A DNA stretch of 36,551 nucleotides, taken from assembly GCA_029007435.1 (NCBI GenBank), contig JAQXHU010000028.1, positions 1 to 36,551 on the forward strand. The letters are read 5' to 3'. A program made the position numbers and the translations under genes. This document shows positions 15,734-23,693 of the stretch, piece after piece (within the stretch, counting starts at the first letter, position 1; every line of letters starts with the position of its first letter). The notes under the pieces were generated by a model. The model made no database searches. It was not told the origin of the DNA and saw only the letters and a list, made by a program, of their open reading frames with translations. The stretch comes from Bacteroidales bacterium. Lineage in GTDB: Bacteria > Bacteroidota > Bacteroidia > Bacteroidales > UBA932.

Positions 15734-17146
15734 TTAATTTTCAAATTCTCTGATGTAAGGGGCAAGCTTCCGGGACAGTTTTCTTCCGGCAATCTTGTGA
15801 CTTTCGCCGGAGATATTATGCTTTTCCTGGAAATCCCGTCCAATCCTGTAAAGCTCAGTGTCGGTCATATTACCTTGATTGTCATACCATTCCACATATC
15901 TGAACCTCGGGCTCCTGATGGTGTATCCCCAATGTGTCCTCCTCGCCGCATTGTGCAGGGCCGGATATGGCCGCGGGAACTGGCTGACGGCGTATCTGCA
16001 TTTGCGCTTTCCACCGGATGTGATGACTTTTCCGTCCAGTCCGTCAGGGGTTTCAATTCCGCATATCTCCGTGAGAGTAGGAAAAATATCTACAAATTCC
16101 ACAGGCCCGGAATATCTGGCATTGTGCCGTCCGTCAGGGTCGCGGATAATCAGCGGAGCGCGGCAGGCTGCCTCGTAATTGGTTGATTTGCACCATAATC
16201 CGCACTCTCCGGTATGGTATCCGTGGTCTCCGAGGAGCACTATTACGGTGTTGTCGTACAACCCAAGCCGCTTCAGTTCCTCAATCAGGACTCCGGCATT
16301 CTCGTCAGCGAAACTGACGCATGCATAATATGCTTTCTTCAGATTGATGTTCTTCTCTGTGTCAATATCCTGCTTTCCGATATCTGTGTAGCCACGCAGT
16401 TCCTCACTGTTGTGATAGGCCAGGGCCGGAGCGCCTGCGATTCTTGCCGTGTCCTGTGCCTGGAAATGAACGGAATCGTATAGCCTGAGGAATCTTTCCG
16501 GCGCGCAGAACGGAAGGTGCGGCTTCAGGAAGCCTACGGCGAGAAAGAACGGCTCTTCTTTATCTGCCAGCATCCGCATCTGCGTTATAGCCTCGTGTCT
16601 CGTGCGGATGTCCAGATAGTGGTCTTCTTCCTCCACGAACTCGAAACTTACTGATTTCTTGCCTGTACGGTGTCCCGGGACCATATATTCGTCATTCTTG
16701 CCATATTCCCAGCACATCGGTTCGACGCTCCACGACAGCGAATCCAGGGTGTTTTTCTTTCCGTGACAGGTTTTCCCGACGCTCACAGTCGTGTAGCCGC
16801 TTTGCCTGAACGCCTGCGGCAATGTGACGAGGTCCGGAATCCTCGCCCTCATCCAGGTCTCAAGTTCAGTGACTCCGTTATTGTCCGGTCTCATTCCGGT
16901 CATGATCGATGCCCTCGACGGCCCGCTCAGCGCCTGCTGGCAATATGCTTTCTCGTACAGGATTCCGTCGCGCGCAAGGCCGTCAATTGCGGGCGTGATG
17001 GCGTAACCGTCTGAATAGCACCCTAATGATGTCTTCAAATCGTCCACCATTATGAACAGCACGTTCTTTTTCGGGCCGTCAGCTCCGGAATTCTGGGCCA
17101 AAAGAACCGCTCCGACTGACAATGCGGTTTTCAGTATTTTCTCCAT
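15734..17146 (-). CDS. S-type sulfatase, iduronate-2-sulfatase-like
   Basis: A 470-residue arylsulfatase-superfamily enzyme with a short signal sequence (start at 17146; longer in-frame starts would overlap the preceding gene). The metal ligands are in VDDLKTSLG (Asp35, Asp36). The formylglycine motif is SGPSR, with Ser74 as the residue to be converted, so maturation would need the radical-SAM enzyme anSME. The segments FLAVGFLKPHLPF and LLGDHGYHTGE are typical of the iduronate-2-sulfatase-like group. It lies 10 bases after the aldolase paralogue and 11 before the esterase. In a sialic-acid locus its likely target is a sulfated sugar on mucin or another sialoglycan, but the regiospecificity cannot be read from sequence. 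Confidence 0.9.
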   Translation of the reverse strand: MEKILKTALSVGAVLLAQNSGADGPKKNVLFIMVDDLKTSLGCYSDGYAITPAIDGLARDGILYEKAYCQQALSGPSRASIMTGMRPDNNGVTELETWMRARIPDLVTLPQAFRQSGYTTVSVGKTCHGKKNTLDSLSWSVEPMCWEYGKNDEYMVPGHRTGKKSVSFEFVEEEDHYLDIRTRHEAITQMRMLADKEEPFFLAVGFLKPHLPFCAPERFLRLYDSVHFQAQDTARIAGAPALAYHNSEELRGYTDIGKQDIDTEKNINLKKAYYACVSFADENAGVLIEELKRLGLYDNTVIVLLGDHGYHTGECGLWCKSTNYEAACRAPLIIRDPDGRHNARYSGPVEFVDIFPTLTEICGIETPDGLDGKVITSGGKRKCRYAVSQFPRPYPALHNAARRTHWGYTIRSPRFRYVEWYDNQGNMTDTELYRIGRDFQEKHNISGESHKIAGRKLSRKLAPYIREFEN

Positions 17147-17156
17147 AATGTATGGT

Positions 17157-18086
17157 TCAGATAAACTCCGGTATAATGTCGTGGCCTCTTGCCCGGACCC
17201 TGGCGACATTGTCCTCCGGGATGGAGGAGTACGGCCACCTCATCTTTCCTCCTACGTCTGCCCAGCCGCCTACCAGAGCCATAAAACGGTCGCAGGCGTG
17301 GTTAGGATATCCGGCCGCGATGAACGGGTCGATGCATTCCTTCATAAAACGCTGGATCCTGCCTTCCAGTTCAAGGGCGGATTCCATATCATAACTCATT
17401 GTGTCAGACCATTTCTGTGCAGCCGATGGATTGATGCAGGCCACATTGGAATAAGCTCCCTTCGCCCCGTTTCTGATGCCGGTGGCAAGATGATGTCCTG
17501 GAACGAATACGGAGATGCCTTCGCTGTTCGCCCGCATTTCCGCATACCACTCAGCTGAGCAGTTCCGGTCAAATACTTTCACCCCGATCAGTTCCGGCAC
17601 TTGTGCTTTCAGCATCTGCCACCCCTTCGGCTCAAGGACCCGTTTGGCGTGCGGCGGATTGTACAGCACCAGCGGAATCCCTCCGGCCTCCTCCGCCATT
17701 GTTTTCATGAATGTCACTGCGGCCTCATCGTTGACGGGGAACCAGTCCGGCAGGATTACTTGCACGGCTCCGGGTTTCAGGTCCCTGACAGCGCGCAGCC
17801 TTGCCAGAGATTCCTGCGCGCACGGGTGCGATACTCCTATCTGGAATGGAGTGCCGGCCCGGCCGCATCTGGAGGCGAGTATCTCGCTCGTCCTGATGAA
17901 CTCGTCCATTGACTGCGAGTAGAATTCGCAGGCCGTTCCGTTTGAATAAATGCCGTCCGCTCCGGACCCGATGAGAACGTCAATCTCGTCAGCCAGCCTG
18001 GAGAAGTCAATTGTGCCGTCCTTGTCTGTAGTGAGCAGGAGTGTCGCCCAGTTACCCCGTAAAGATTCTGATGTAAGGCTTTCCAT
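17157..18086 (-). CDS. DapA/NAL-family class I aldolase, divergent paralogue
   Basis: A 309-residue TIM-barrel protein of the dihydrodipicolinate synthase / N-acetylneuraminate lyase family, expected to be cytoplasmic. The Schiff-base lysine is Lys170 in IGVKVFD and the catalytic Tyr is Tyr142 in LVLYNPPH. The substrate-carboxylate loop reads GTACEF instead of the usual GTTGE, and there is no GxDEM segment like that of the true lyase on the other strand. A different 2-keto acid substrate is therefore likely. It is the first gene of the minus arm, divergent from nanA. Alternatives are a sugar-acid dehydratase/aldolase or a lyase for modified sialic acids. Confidence 0.82.
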   Translation of the reverse strand: MESLTSESLRGNWATLLLTTDKDGTIDFSRLADEIDVLIGSGADGIYSNGTACEFYSQSMDEFIRTSEILASRCGRAGTPFQIGVSHPCAQESLARLRAVRDLKPGAVQVILPDWFPVNDEAAVTFMKTMAEEAGGIPLVLYNPPHAKRVLEPKGWQMLKAQVPELIGVKVFDRNCSAEWYAEMRANSEGISVFVPGHHLATGIRNGAKGAYSNVACINPSAAQKWSDTMSYDMESALELEGRIQRFMKECIDPFIAAGYPNHACDRFMALVGGWADVGGKMRWPYSSIPEDNVARVRARGHDIIPEFI

Positions 18087-18106
18087 AGTGTTATATTATG
18101 ATGCTG

Positions 18107-18114
18107 CAAATATA
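18107..18114 (-). promoter_or_regulatory. -7 element of the minus-strand sialic-acid arm (TATATTTG)
   Basis: Perfect TAnnTTTG match on the minus strand, 20 bases before the aldolase start. No TTTG at the correct -33 spacing was found. Confidence 0.5.
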
Positions 18115-18128
18115 GCAAATGTTGACAT

Positions 18129-18160
18129 TAAATCATATTTAAATTAAAAATAAATCATAT
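18129..18160. promoter_or_regulatory. Direct repeats TAAATCATAT, 22-bp period
   Basis: TAAATCATAT occurs at 18129-18138 and again at 18151-18160, exactly 22 bp apart (about two helical turns), in the middle of the divergent intergenic region. The arrangement suggests paired binding of a regulator shared by both arms. Confidence 0.45.
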
Positions 18161-18168
18161 AAAATAGC

Positions 18169-18202
18169 CGAAATTATCGGGTAAAATTGTCGAAATTCCC
18201 GA
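18169..18202. promoter_or_regulatory. Direct repeats CGAAATT with TCGGG/CCCGA inverted arms, 22-bp period
   Basis: CGAAATT at 18169-18175 and 18191-18197, again 22 bp apart, with TCGGG (18177-18181) facing CCCGA (18198-18202). It lies just upstream of the nanA -33 region and is a candidate site for the GntR/FCD regulator encoded at 28019. Confidence 0.42.
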
Positions 18203-18220
18203 AAAATGCAAAAATAAATA

Positions 18221-18251
18221 TTGCATATTACTGTAATAATTCATACCTTTG
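18221..18251 (+). promoter_or_regulatory. nanA operon promoter
   Basis: -33-like TTG at 18221-18223, 20-base spacer, -7 TACCTTTG at 18244-18251 (perfect TAnnTTTG). The predicted leader before nanA is about 60 bases. Confidence 0.7.
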
Positions 18252-18320
18252 GTCCGGATTTGCTGAATATGTCAGACAAATCCGCCGGCCACGAAGACGA
18301 TAACAACTATATAATCAATT

Positions 18321-19232
18321 ATGAAACGGATAAAAGGTATGATTGTCGCTCCCTTCACGGGATTTGACGAGAATGGAAACCTGGATCTTGGTAAAGTCGA
18401 GCTTCAGCAGAGATTTTACAAGGACAACGGCGTCACCGGCTGCTTTGTCAGCGGTACCACCGGAGAGGGTTCTGCCCTGACTTTCGACGAGAAGGTCGCC
18501 CTTTACAAAGAATGGGCAAAGTATTCGGACGAGAATTTCGCCCTTATCGGCTTCCTCGGAGGCACATCGGTGAGAGAATGCATCCAACTTGCCAGGGAGG
18601 CGCGGGCTGCCGGCCTTGACGCTGTCGCAATGACGGCTCCTTATTACCAGAAGGCCGCCAACTGCCACGATCTTGCTTTGACTCTTGCGGAAGTCGCCGC
18701 AGCTGTTCCGGAACTGCCGTTCTTCTACTACCACATTCCTTGCCTGACGAATGTTAACTTCGCGATGTATGACCTGCTGAAGGAGATGGATGAACTCATT
18801 CCGAATCTCGGAGGAATCAAATACACCTTCGAGAATATGATGGACTACCAGCTCTGCCTGTATTACAAAGACCACAAGTACAATATTATGTGGGGACGAG
18901 ACGAGATGCTTCTTGAGGCCCTGGCCATAGGAGCGGACACGTTCATCGGCAGTACATACGGATACAACGCGCCTATATACAATCAGATAATCGAGGCGTT
19001 CCGCAGCGGAGATATGAAAAAGGCGGCCGACCTCCAGTACAAGGCCGACATCCTCATCACCTTCCTTGGAAAATACGGCAACGGTGCGGGAAAGGCCTTT
19101 ATGAAAGCGGCCGGACTCGACCTCGGTCCTGCGAGAAAGCCGTTCCACACGTTGACTGATGAGGAATACGGAAGATTCCTTGCGGACATCAAGTCGGCGG
19201 ACTTCGATACATACAAATGTCGTTTCAAATAA
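18321..19232 (+). CDS. nanA: N-acetylneuraminate lyase
   Basis: Cytoplasmic class I aldolase splitting N-acetylneuraminate into ManNAc and pyruvate. The 303-residue TIM barrel has the carboxylate-binding loop GTTGEG (45-50), the catalytic Tyr137 in FYYHIP, the Schiff-base Lys167 in GGIKYT, and the GRDEMLL segment (192-198) characteristic of sialate lyases as opposed to dihydrodipicolinate synthases. It is the first gene of the plus arm, followed after 9 bases by a sialidase, which supports the sialic-acid assignment. The epimerase normally next to it in Bacteroides nan operons is absent here. Confidence 0.95.
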   Translation: MKRIKGMIVAPFTGFDENGNLDLGKVELQQRFYKDNGVTGCFVSGTTGEGSALTFDEKVALYKEWAKYSDENFALIGFLGGTSVRECIQLAREARAAGLDAVAMTAPYYQKAANCHDLALTLAEVAAAVPELPFFYYHIPCLTNVNFAMYDLLKEMDELIPNLGGIKYTFENMMDYQLCLYYKDHKYNIMWGRDEMLLEALAIGADTFIGSTYGYNAPIYNQIIEAFRSGDMKKAADLQYKADILITFLGKYGNGAGKAFMKAAGLDLGPARKPFHTLTDEEYGRFLADIKSADFDTYKCRFK

Positions 19233-19241
19233 CACTGAACT

Positions 19242-20375
19242 ATGAGAAGAGCAATTGTCCGCACCCTGTGCGCAATGTCTCTGTCAGCCGGTCTCGCTTT
19301 CACGGCGCAGGCCCAGGACGGAGAGGTGGTCCTTTTCAAAAAGGGCGATTACAATTACCACACATTCAGGATCCCTGCATTGACGCAGACGAAATCCGGT
19401 GCAATACTGGCATTTGCCGAGGCCAGGAAGAACAGCGGCAGCGACACCGGCGACATCGATATGGTGCTCAAGCGCTCCACTGACGGAGGAAAAACCTGGA
19501 GTGAGATGATCACCGTCTGGGACGATGCGGAGAATGTCTGCGGAAATCCGAGCCCTGTGGTGGACGAGAGGACCGGCAGAATCATTCTTGCGATGACCTG
19601 GAACAACGGAAAAGACCCGGAGAAGAAAATACACGCCAGGACGTCCATCGACACCCGCAGAGTGTATGTGACATATTCGGATGACGACGGTCTCACCTGG
19701 AGCAAGCCGAGAGAGATTACTTCCGAAACGAAAAGCCCTGATTGGCAGTGGTATGCAACAGGACCTTGCCACGCTCTCCAGGTCAAGAAAGGCCCTCATA
19801 AAGGCAGAATCGTAGTGCCTTGCGACCACAGCAGATATGGCGAGGGATTTTCCCATATCATCTACTCTGACGACGCCGGGGAGACTTGGAGCATCGGAGG
19901 AATTGTGAAATACGGAAACGAGTCCACAATCACCGAACTCCGTGACGGAAGGCTGATGCTCAATATGAGATGCAGCAATAAGTCCCTGCGTACCGAGAAC
20001 ACCCCGTTCCGTCTGGTTGCAATAAGTGAAGACGGAGGCGGGACATTCGGGGATTACTATATGGATCCGGGCCTGCCTGAGCCGGTCTGCGAGGGCAGCA
20101 TAATCAATTACGCTCCAAAGGGCAAACTGTCCAAAACCATATTGTTCTCGAACCCGAAGAACGCTTCGAAAAGGGCCGATATGTCCATCAGCGTCAGCTA
20201 TGACTCCGGAGCCACCTGGGCCAAGTCAGTCAAGGTATCAGACCAGGCTACGGCTTATTCCGATATGGCTGTGCTCCCGAACGGTGACGTGGCCGTGTTC
20301 TATGAGAGGGGCAAGGATCGTCCGTACGATGCAATGGTATTCACCATTATTCCGAAATCGGAGTTCAAAAAGTGA
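19242..20375 (+). CDS. Sialidase 1 (GH33), secreted
   Basis: Releases terminal sialic acids from glycoconjugates. A type I signal peptide ends near AQAQ (residue 25), with no lipobox, so a periplasmic location or release is expected. The 377-residue propeller has the FRIP motif (Arg43 of the arginine triad), candidate acid/base Asp68 in GSDTGDID, Glu227 in GNESTITEL, Arg243, a third arginine near 311, and Tyr339 in AYSDM. Asp boxes are STDGGKTW, SDDDGLTW, SDDAGETW and SYDSGATW. It is closely related to sialidase 2 further down the operon. It lies between nanA and susC in one operon. Confidence 0.95.
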   Translation: MRRAIVRTLCAMSLSAGLAFTAQAQDGEVVLFKKGDYNYHTFRIPALTQTKSGAILAFAEARKNSGSDTGDIDMVLKRSTDGGKTWSEMITVWDDAENVCGNPSPVVDERTGRIILAMTWNNGKDPEKKIHARTSIDTRRVYVTYSDDDGLTWSKPREITSETKSPDWQWYATGPCHALQVKKGPHKGRIVVPCDHSRYGEGFSHIIYSDDAGETWSIGGIVKYGNESTITELRDGRLMLNMRCSNKSLRTENTPFRLVAISEDGGGTFGDYYMDPGLPEPVCEGSIINYAPKGKLSKTILFSNPKNASKRADMSISVSYDSGATWAKSVKVSDQATAYSDMAVLPNGDVAVFYERGKDRPYDAMVFTIIPKSEFKK

Positions 20376-20411
20376 TCACTATTATTTAAATAAACTAATA
20401 TCCAAAGTATT

Positions 20412-23400
20412 ATGAGAATAAGGACTAAAATTGTGACTGCCGCCCTGCTGGCTGTATTCACAATGCTGGCTGCGTTCCAGTTGCCAACCCTCGCACAGAC
20501 GAGGGCGTCCGGAATCACTGGAACGGTCACTGATGGCAACGGGGAACCTCTCCCGAGCGCATCAGTGCAGATCAAAGGTACCACGACCGGCGTCAGCGCC
20601 GATATCAATGGAAACTATTCAATCAATGCAAAAGAAGGTGACATCCTGGTGTTCGCCTTCATGGGAATGCTTGACCAGGAAGTGAAAGTGGGCAGAAGCT
20701 CTGTCATCAATGTGGTTCTCGATGAAGACACCAATTACCTCGAAGAGGCTGTGTCAATCGGTTATGGAACACAGACAAGGAGCCTCCTCACCACATCCAT
20801 TTCGAAAGTGTCCGCCAAGGAGTTCGAGAAATCTCCGCAGCAGAACGCGCTTGCCCAGCTTCAGGGAAAAGTGCCTGGACTCAATCTCCAGATTACTTCC
20901 GGACAGCCTGGATCCACAGCGGCAATGTTCATCCGTGGCGGTACAACCACCAGCCCGAATGCCGACTCTCCGCTCATCATCGTGGACGGTGTGATTTCAC
21001 AGGGATTCCGCAGCATCCAGGATATGAACCCTGCCGACATCGAGTCAATGGAGGTGCTCAAGGATGCCGCATCCACAGCCATCTACGGTGCGAAAGCTGC
21101 CAACGGTATCATTATCGTAAAGACAAAGAGCGGCTCCAAGGGCCGCGCGAAAGTCAATTTCAAATACACCTGCGGAATCGACCAGCAGCCTCAGAGAATC
21201 CCGTTCCTCAATGCGCGGGAATATCTGTACCTGACCCGTTCCCAGATAAACAAATATGCGACAAGTGAATCTGACAGGGCGAAATTCCTCACCGGAACAT
21301 TCGGTATGTCCACCGGCAATGACTGGGATTCAAGAAACACCACAGAGTTCCTGGATGTATATATCGACAAATACGGGGCTGATTTCGTCGCTGACCTCAT
21401 TGACAACAGAGGCTGGCAGACAATGGTTGATCCTGTGACGGGCCGCAAGCTCATTTTCCAGGACAACGATATGCAGAAAGCTACTTACCAGACTGCTATG
21501 AAACACGACTACGACCTCAGCGTGTCGGGAGGAACTGACAAATCCACATATTTCGTCAGCCTCCGCCACCTGAACCAGGACGGTATCGTGAGAGGAACCT
21601 GGTACAAGAACTACTCCATCAATTTCAACGGGCAGTTCAAGATGAGCGACCAGTGGAAAATGAACGCCAAGGCCACTCTCAACGTGGGTGACAACAACAC
21701 TATGGGCAATGTCACCAACTCTCTCCAGAGAGCCATCTTCATGCCTCCTACATACAGGCTTTACTATGAGGATGGCTCGCCTGCTCCAGGTGAGGCAATG
21801 GGCTCGTTCAGGAACCGACTCTACGAGAATGAGTATCTGACCCGGCGCAATACCAACTACCGCACCGGCTTCCAGGTAGGAGCGGAGTGGAATGTGTTCG
21901 GCATCGAGGGCCTGACCCTTGCCCCGACTCTCTTTTTCACTATGACTGAAGGCGTTTCCGAGACATTCGAGAAACTCAACGAGACCACGGGAACCGAAAT
22001 CAGGAAAGGCACTGCCGCCCATCAGAATGACAATCATCTCCAGGGCGACCTCCTCCTGAGCTACAACAGGAAATTCAAGAAGAAGCACAATGTGGGCGCC
22101 GTTGTCGGAACCTCATATACAAAGGACAATGAGTTTGTCCTCTCCGGAAGCGGCTCGGGTGCTGCGACTGACCTCATCCCGACTCTCAACGCATCGGCCG
22201 ACTCCACCCAGAGAGTCACCTCCACAAAGACACAGGAGAAGATGCTGAGCTATTTCGGACGTGCAACCTACAGTTATGATGACAAATACATCGCATCAGT
22301 CAGCGTCAGGGCCGACGGTTCATCAAGGTTTGCCGAGAACCACAAATGGGGTGTTTTCCCGGGAGCTTCAGTGGGCTGGAATATGCACAAGGAGTCATTC
22401 TTTACTCCGGTGAAGAAAGTCTGGAACAAATTCAAGATAAGAGCCAGCTGGGGACGTGCGGGCAACAACAGTCTCTCCCTTGCCAACTCCCAGGGTATGT
22501 ACTCCATCGCAGGCACGACATATCTGAACGAGACAGGTATTCTGAATACCACGCTCAAGAACGCCGACCTTGTCTGGGAGACCACTGAGTCCATCGACGC
22601 CGGTTTCGATCTCGGATTCTTCAACGACCGCCTCGGAATCGTGTTCGATTACTTCCACAAGACGACATACGACCGTCTGTATGACAATAAACTCTGGAGC
22701 TCGACAGGTTTCAGCTCGATTAAATGCAACTACGGAACACTCGGAACCAACGGTATTGAGATTGAGCTCAAGGCCACTCCGATAAGCACAAGGAACTTCT
22801 CCTGGAATATCAATGCCAACTTCTCCTGGTACAGGACCATCGTGGTTTCCCTGCCTGAGAACGGAGAGGAAAAGAACCGTGTAGGCGGCAACTACATCTA
22901 CGACCCTAAGACAGGTGCGGAGGTGAAAGTCGGCGGTTTCGCCGAGGGAGAGCGCTTCGCCGGAAGATGGGCTTACCACTATCTCGGTGTATATCAGACT
23001 GATGAAGAGGCCGCCAATGCTCCATACGACGTGGCTGCCAACGGAAGGAAGAAGATTGCCGGTGACGCCATCTTCGAGGACAGGAACAATGACGGTATGA
23101 TAGATGTCAAGGATATGGTGTTTATGGGCTATATCCGCCCTGACAAACAGGGAGGGATCACGAATGAATTCCAGTGGAAGAACTTCTCCGCAAGAATCGT
23201 GATGGACTACGCTCTCGGCCACGTTATCTCCAACGGATTCAAGGCCTATGCGCTCGGAAGCTTCAGAAACAACTGCAACACCTTCAAGGACGCTATGACA
23301 AACTGCTGGACAGAGGAGAATCCGAATGCGTTCTATCCTCGCTACACTCCTCAGTCAGACTCTGACTACATAATCAAGAACTATATGAGGAATGAGAGCA

Positions 23401-23675
23401 CCATCGGTGGCGGCGGTACTGGCCAGCCTTCCAACTCCGCATTCTACAAGAAGGGTGACTATCTGGCATTCAGGGAGATATCCCTCTCCTACAACCTGCC
23501 TGAGAGAATAATGAAGAAGATTCATCTCTCAAGTCTCCAGATTTTCGCCGGAGTTTACAATATCGGCTACATCACCGGTTATGACGGAATGACTCCTGAA
23601 ATATATTCCGCATACGACTACGGTATCTATCCGCGTCCTCGCGAGTACAACTTTGGTGTGAACATCGGGTTTTAA
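20412..23675 (+). CDS. SusC/RagA-type TonB-dependent transporter of the sialic-acid locus
   Basis: Outer-membrane importer, 1087 residues. A signal peptide ends near TLA-QTRA, followed by the carboxypeptidase-regulatory-like domain (GITGTVTDGNGEPLPSASV), the plug with MFIRGG and LKDAASTAIYGAKAANGIIIV, and the barrel ending in NFGVNIGF. It starts 36 bases after sialidase 1 and is followed by its SusD partner after 18 bases. Position between two sialidases indicates that the imported ligand is a sialoglycan fragment or sialic acid; this is inferred from context, as the ligand cannot be read from the barrel. Confidence 0.96.
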   Translation: MRIRTKIVTAALLAVFTMLAAFQLPTLAQTRASGITGTVTDGNGEPLPSASVQIKGTTTGVSADINGNYSINAKEGDILVFAFMGMLDQEVKVGRSSVINVVLDEDTNYLEEAVSIGYGTQTRSLLTTSISKVSAKEFEKSPQQNALAQLQGKVPGLNLQITSGQPGSTAAMFIRGGTTTSPNADSPLIIVDGVISQGFRSIQDMNPADIESMEVLKDAASTAIYGAKAANGIIIVKTKSGSKGRAKVNFKYTCGIDQQPQRIPFLNAREYLYLTRSQINKYATSESDRAKFLTGTFGMSTGNDWDSRNTTEFLDVYIDKYGADFVADLIDNRGWQTMVDPVTGRKLIFQDNDMQKATYQTAMKHDYDLSVSGGTDKSTYFVSLRHLNQDGIVRGTWYKNYSINFNGQFKMSDQWKMNAKATLNVGDNNTMGNVTNSLQRAIFMPPTYRLYYEDGSPAPGEAMGSFRNRLYENEYLTRRNTNYRTGFQVGAEWNVFGIEGLTLAPTLFFTMTEGVSETFEKLNETTGTEIRKGTAAHQNDNHLQGDLLLSYNRKFKKKHNVGAVVGTSYTKDNEFVLSGSGSGAATDLIPTLNASADSTQRVTSTKTQEKMLSYFGRATYSYDDKYIASVSVRADGSSRFAENHKWGVFPGASVGWNMHKESFFTPVKKVWNKFKIRASWGRAGNNSLSLANSQGMYSIAGTTYLNETGILNTTLKNADLVWETTESIDAGFDLGFFNDRLGIVFDYFHKTTYDRLYDNKLWSSTGFSSIKCNYGTLGTNGIEIELKATPISTRNFSWNINANFSWYRTIVVSLPENGEEKNRVGGNYIYDPKTGAEVKVGGFAEGERFAGRWAYHYLGVYQTDEEAANAPYDVAANGRKKIAGDAIFEDRNNDGMIDVKDMVFMGYIRPDKQGGITNEFQWKNFSARIVMDYALGHVISNGFKAYALGSFRNNCNTFKDAMTNCWTEENPNAFYPRYTPQSDSDYIIKNYMRNESTIGGGGTGQPSNSAFYKKGDYLAFREISLSYNLPERIMKKIHLSSLQIFAGVYNIGYITGYDGMTPEIYSAYDYGIYPRPREYNFGVNIGF

Positions 23676-23680
23676 TTGAA

Positions 23681-23685
23681 GGAGG
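23681..23685 (+). promoter_or_regulatory. Canonical Shine-Dalgarno before susD
   Basis: GGAGG within GAAGGAGGG lies 8 bases before ATG 23694 and only 2 before ATG 23688. This favours 23694 as the start. Such a strong site is unusual in this phylum, where most genes in the window have AT-rich, non-SD leaders. Confidence 0.6.
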
Positions 23686-23693
23686 GAATGACA

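Noticed and set aside
18087..18320. Search for a riboswitch or RNA gene in the divergent intergenic region
   Set aside because: Only AT-rich sequence, short repeats and promoter elements were seen; no extended stem-loop architecture.
18315..19235. 306-codon open frame on the minus strand covering almost exactly the nanA gene
   Set aside because: nanA shows all lyase motifs; the antisense frame has no family features and is a codon-bias mirror of the real gene.
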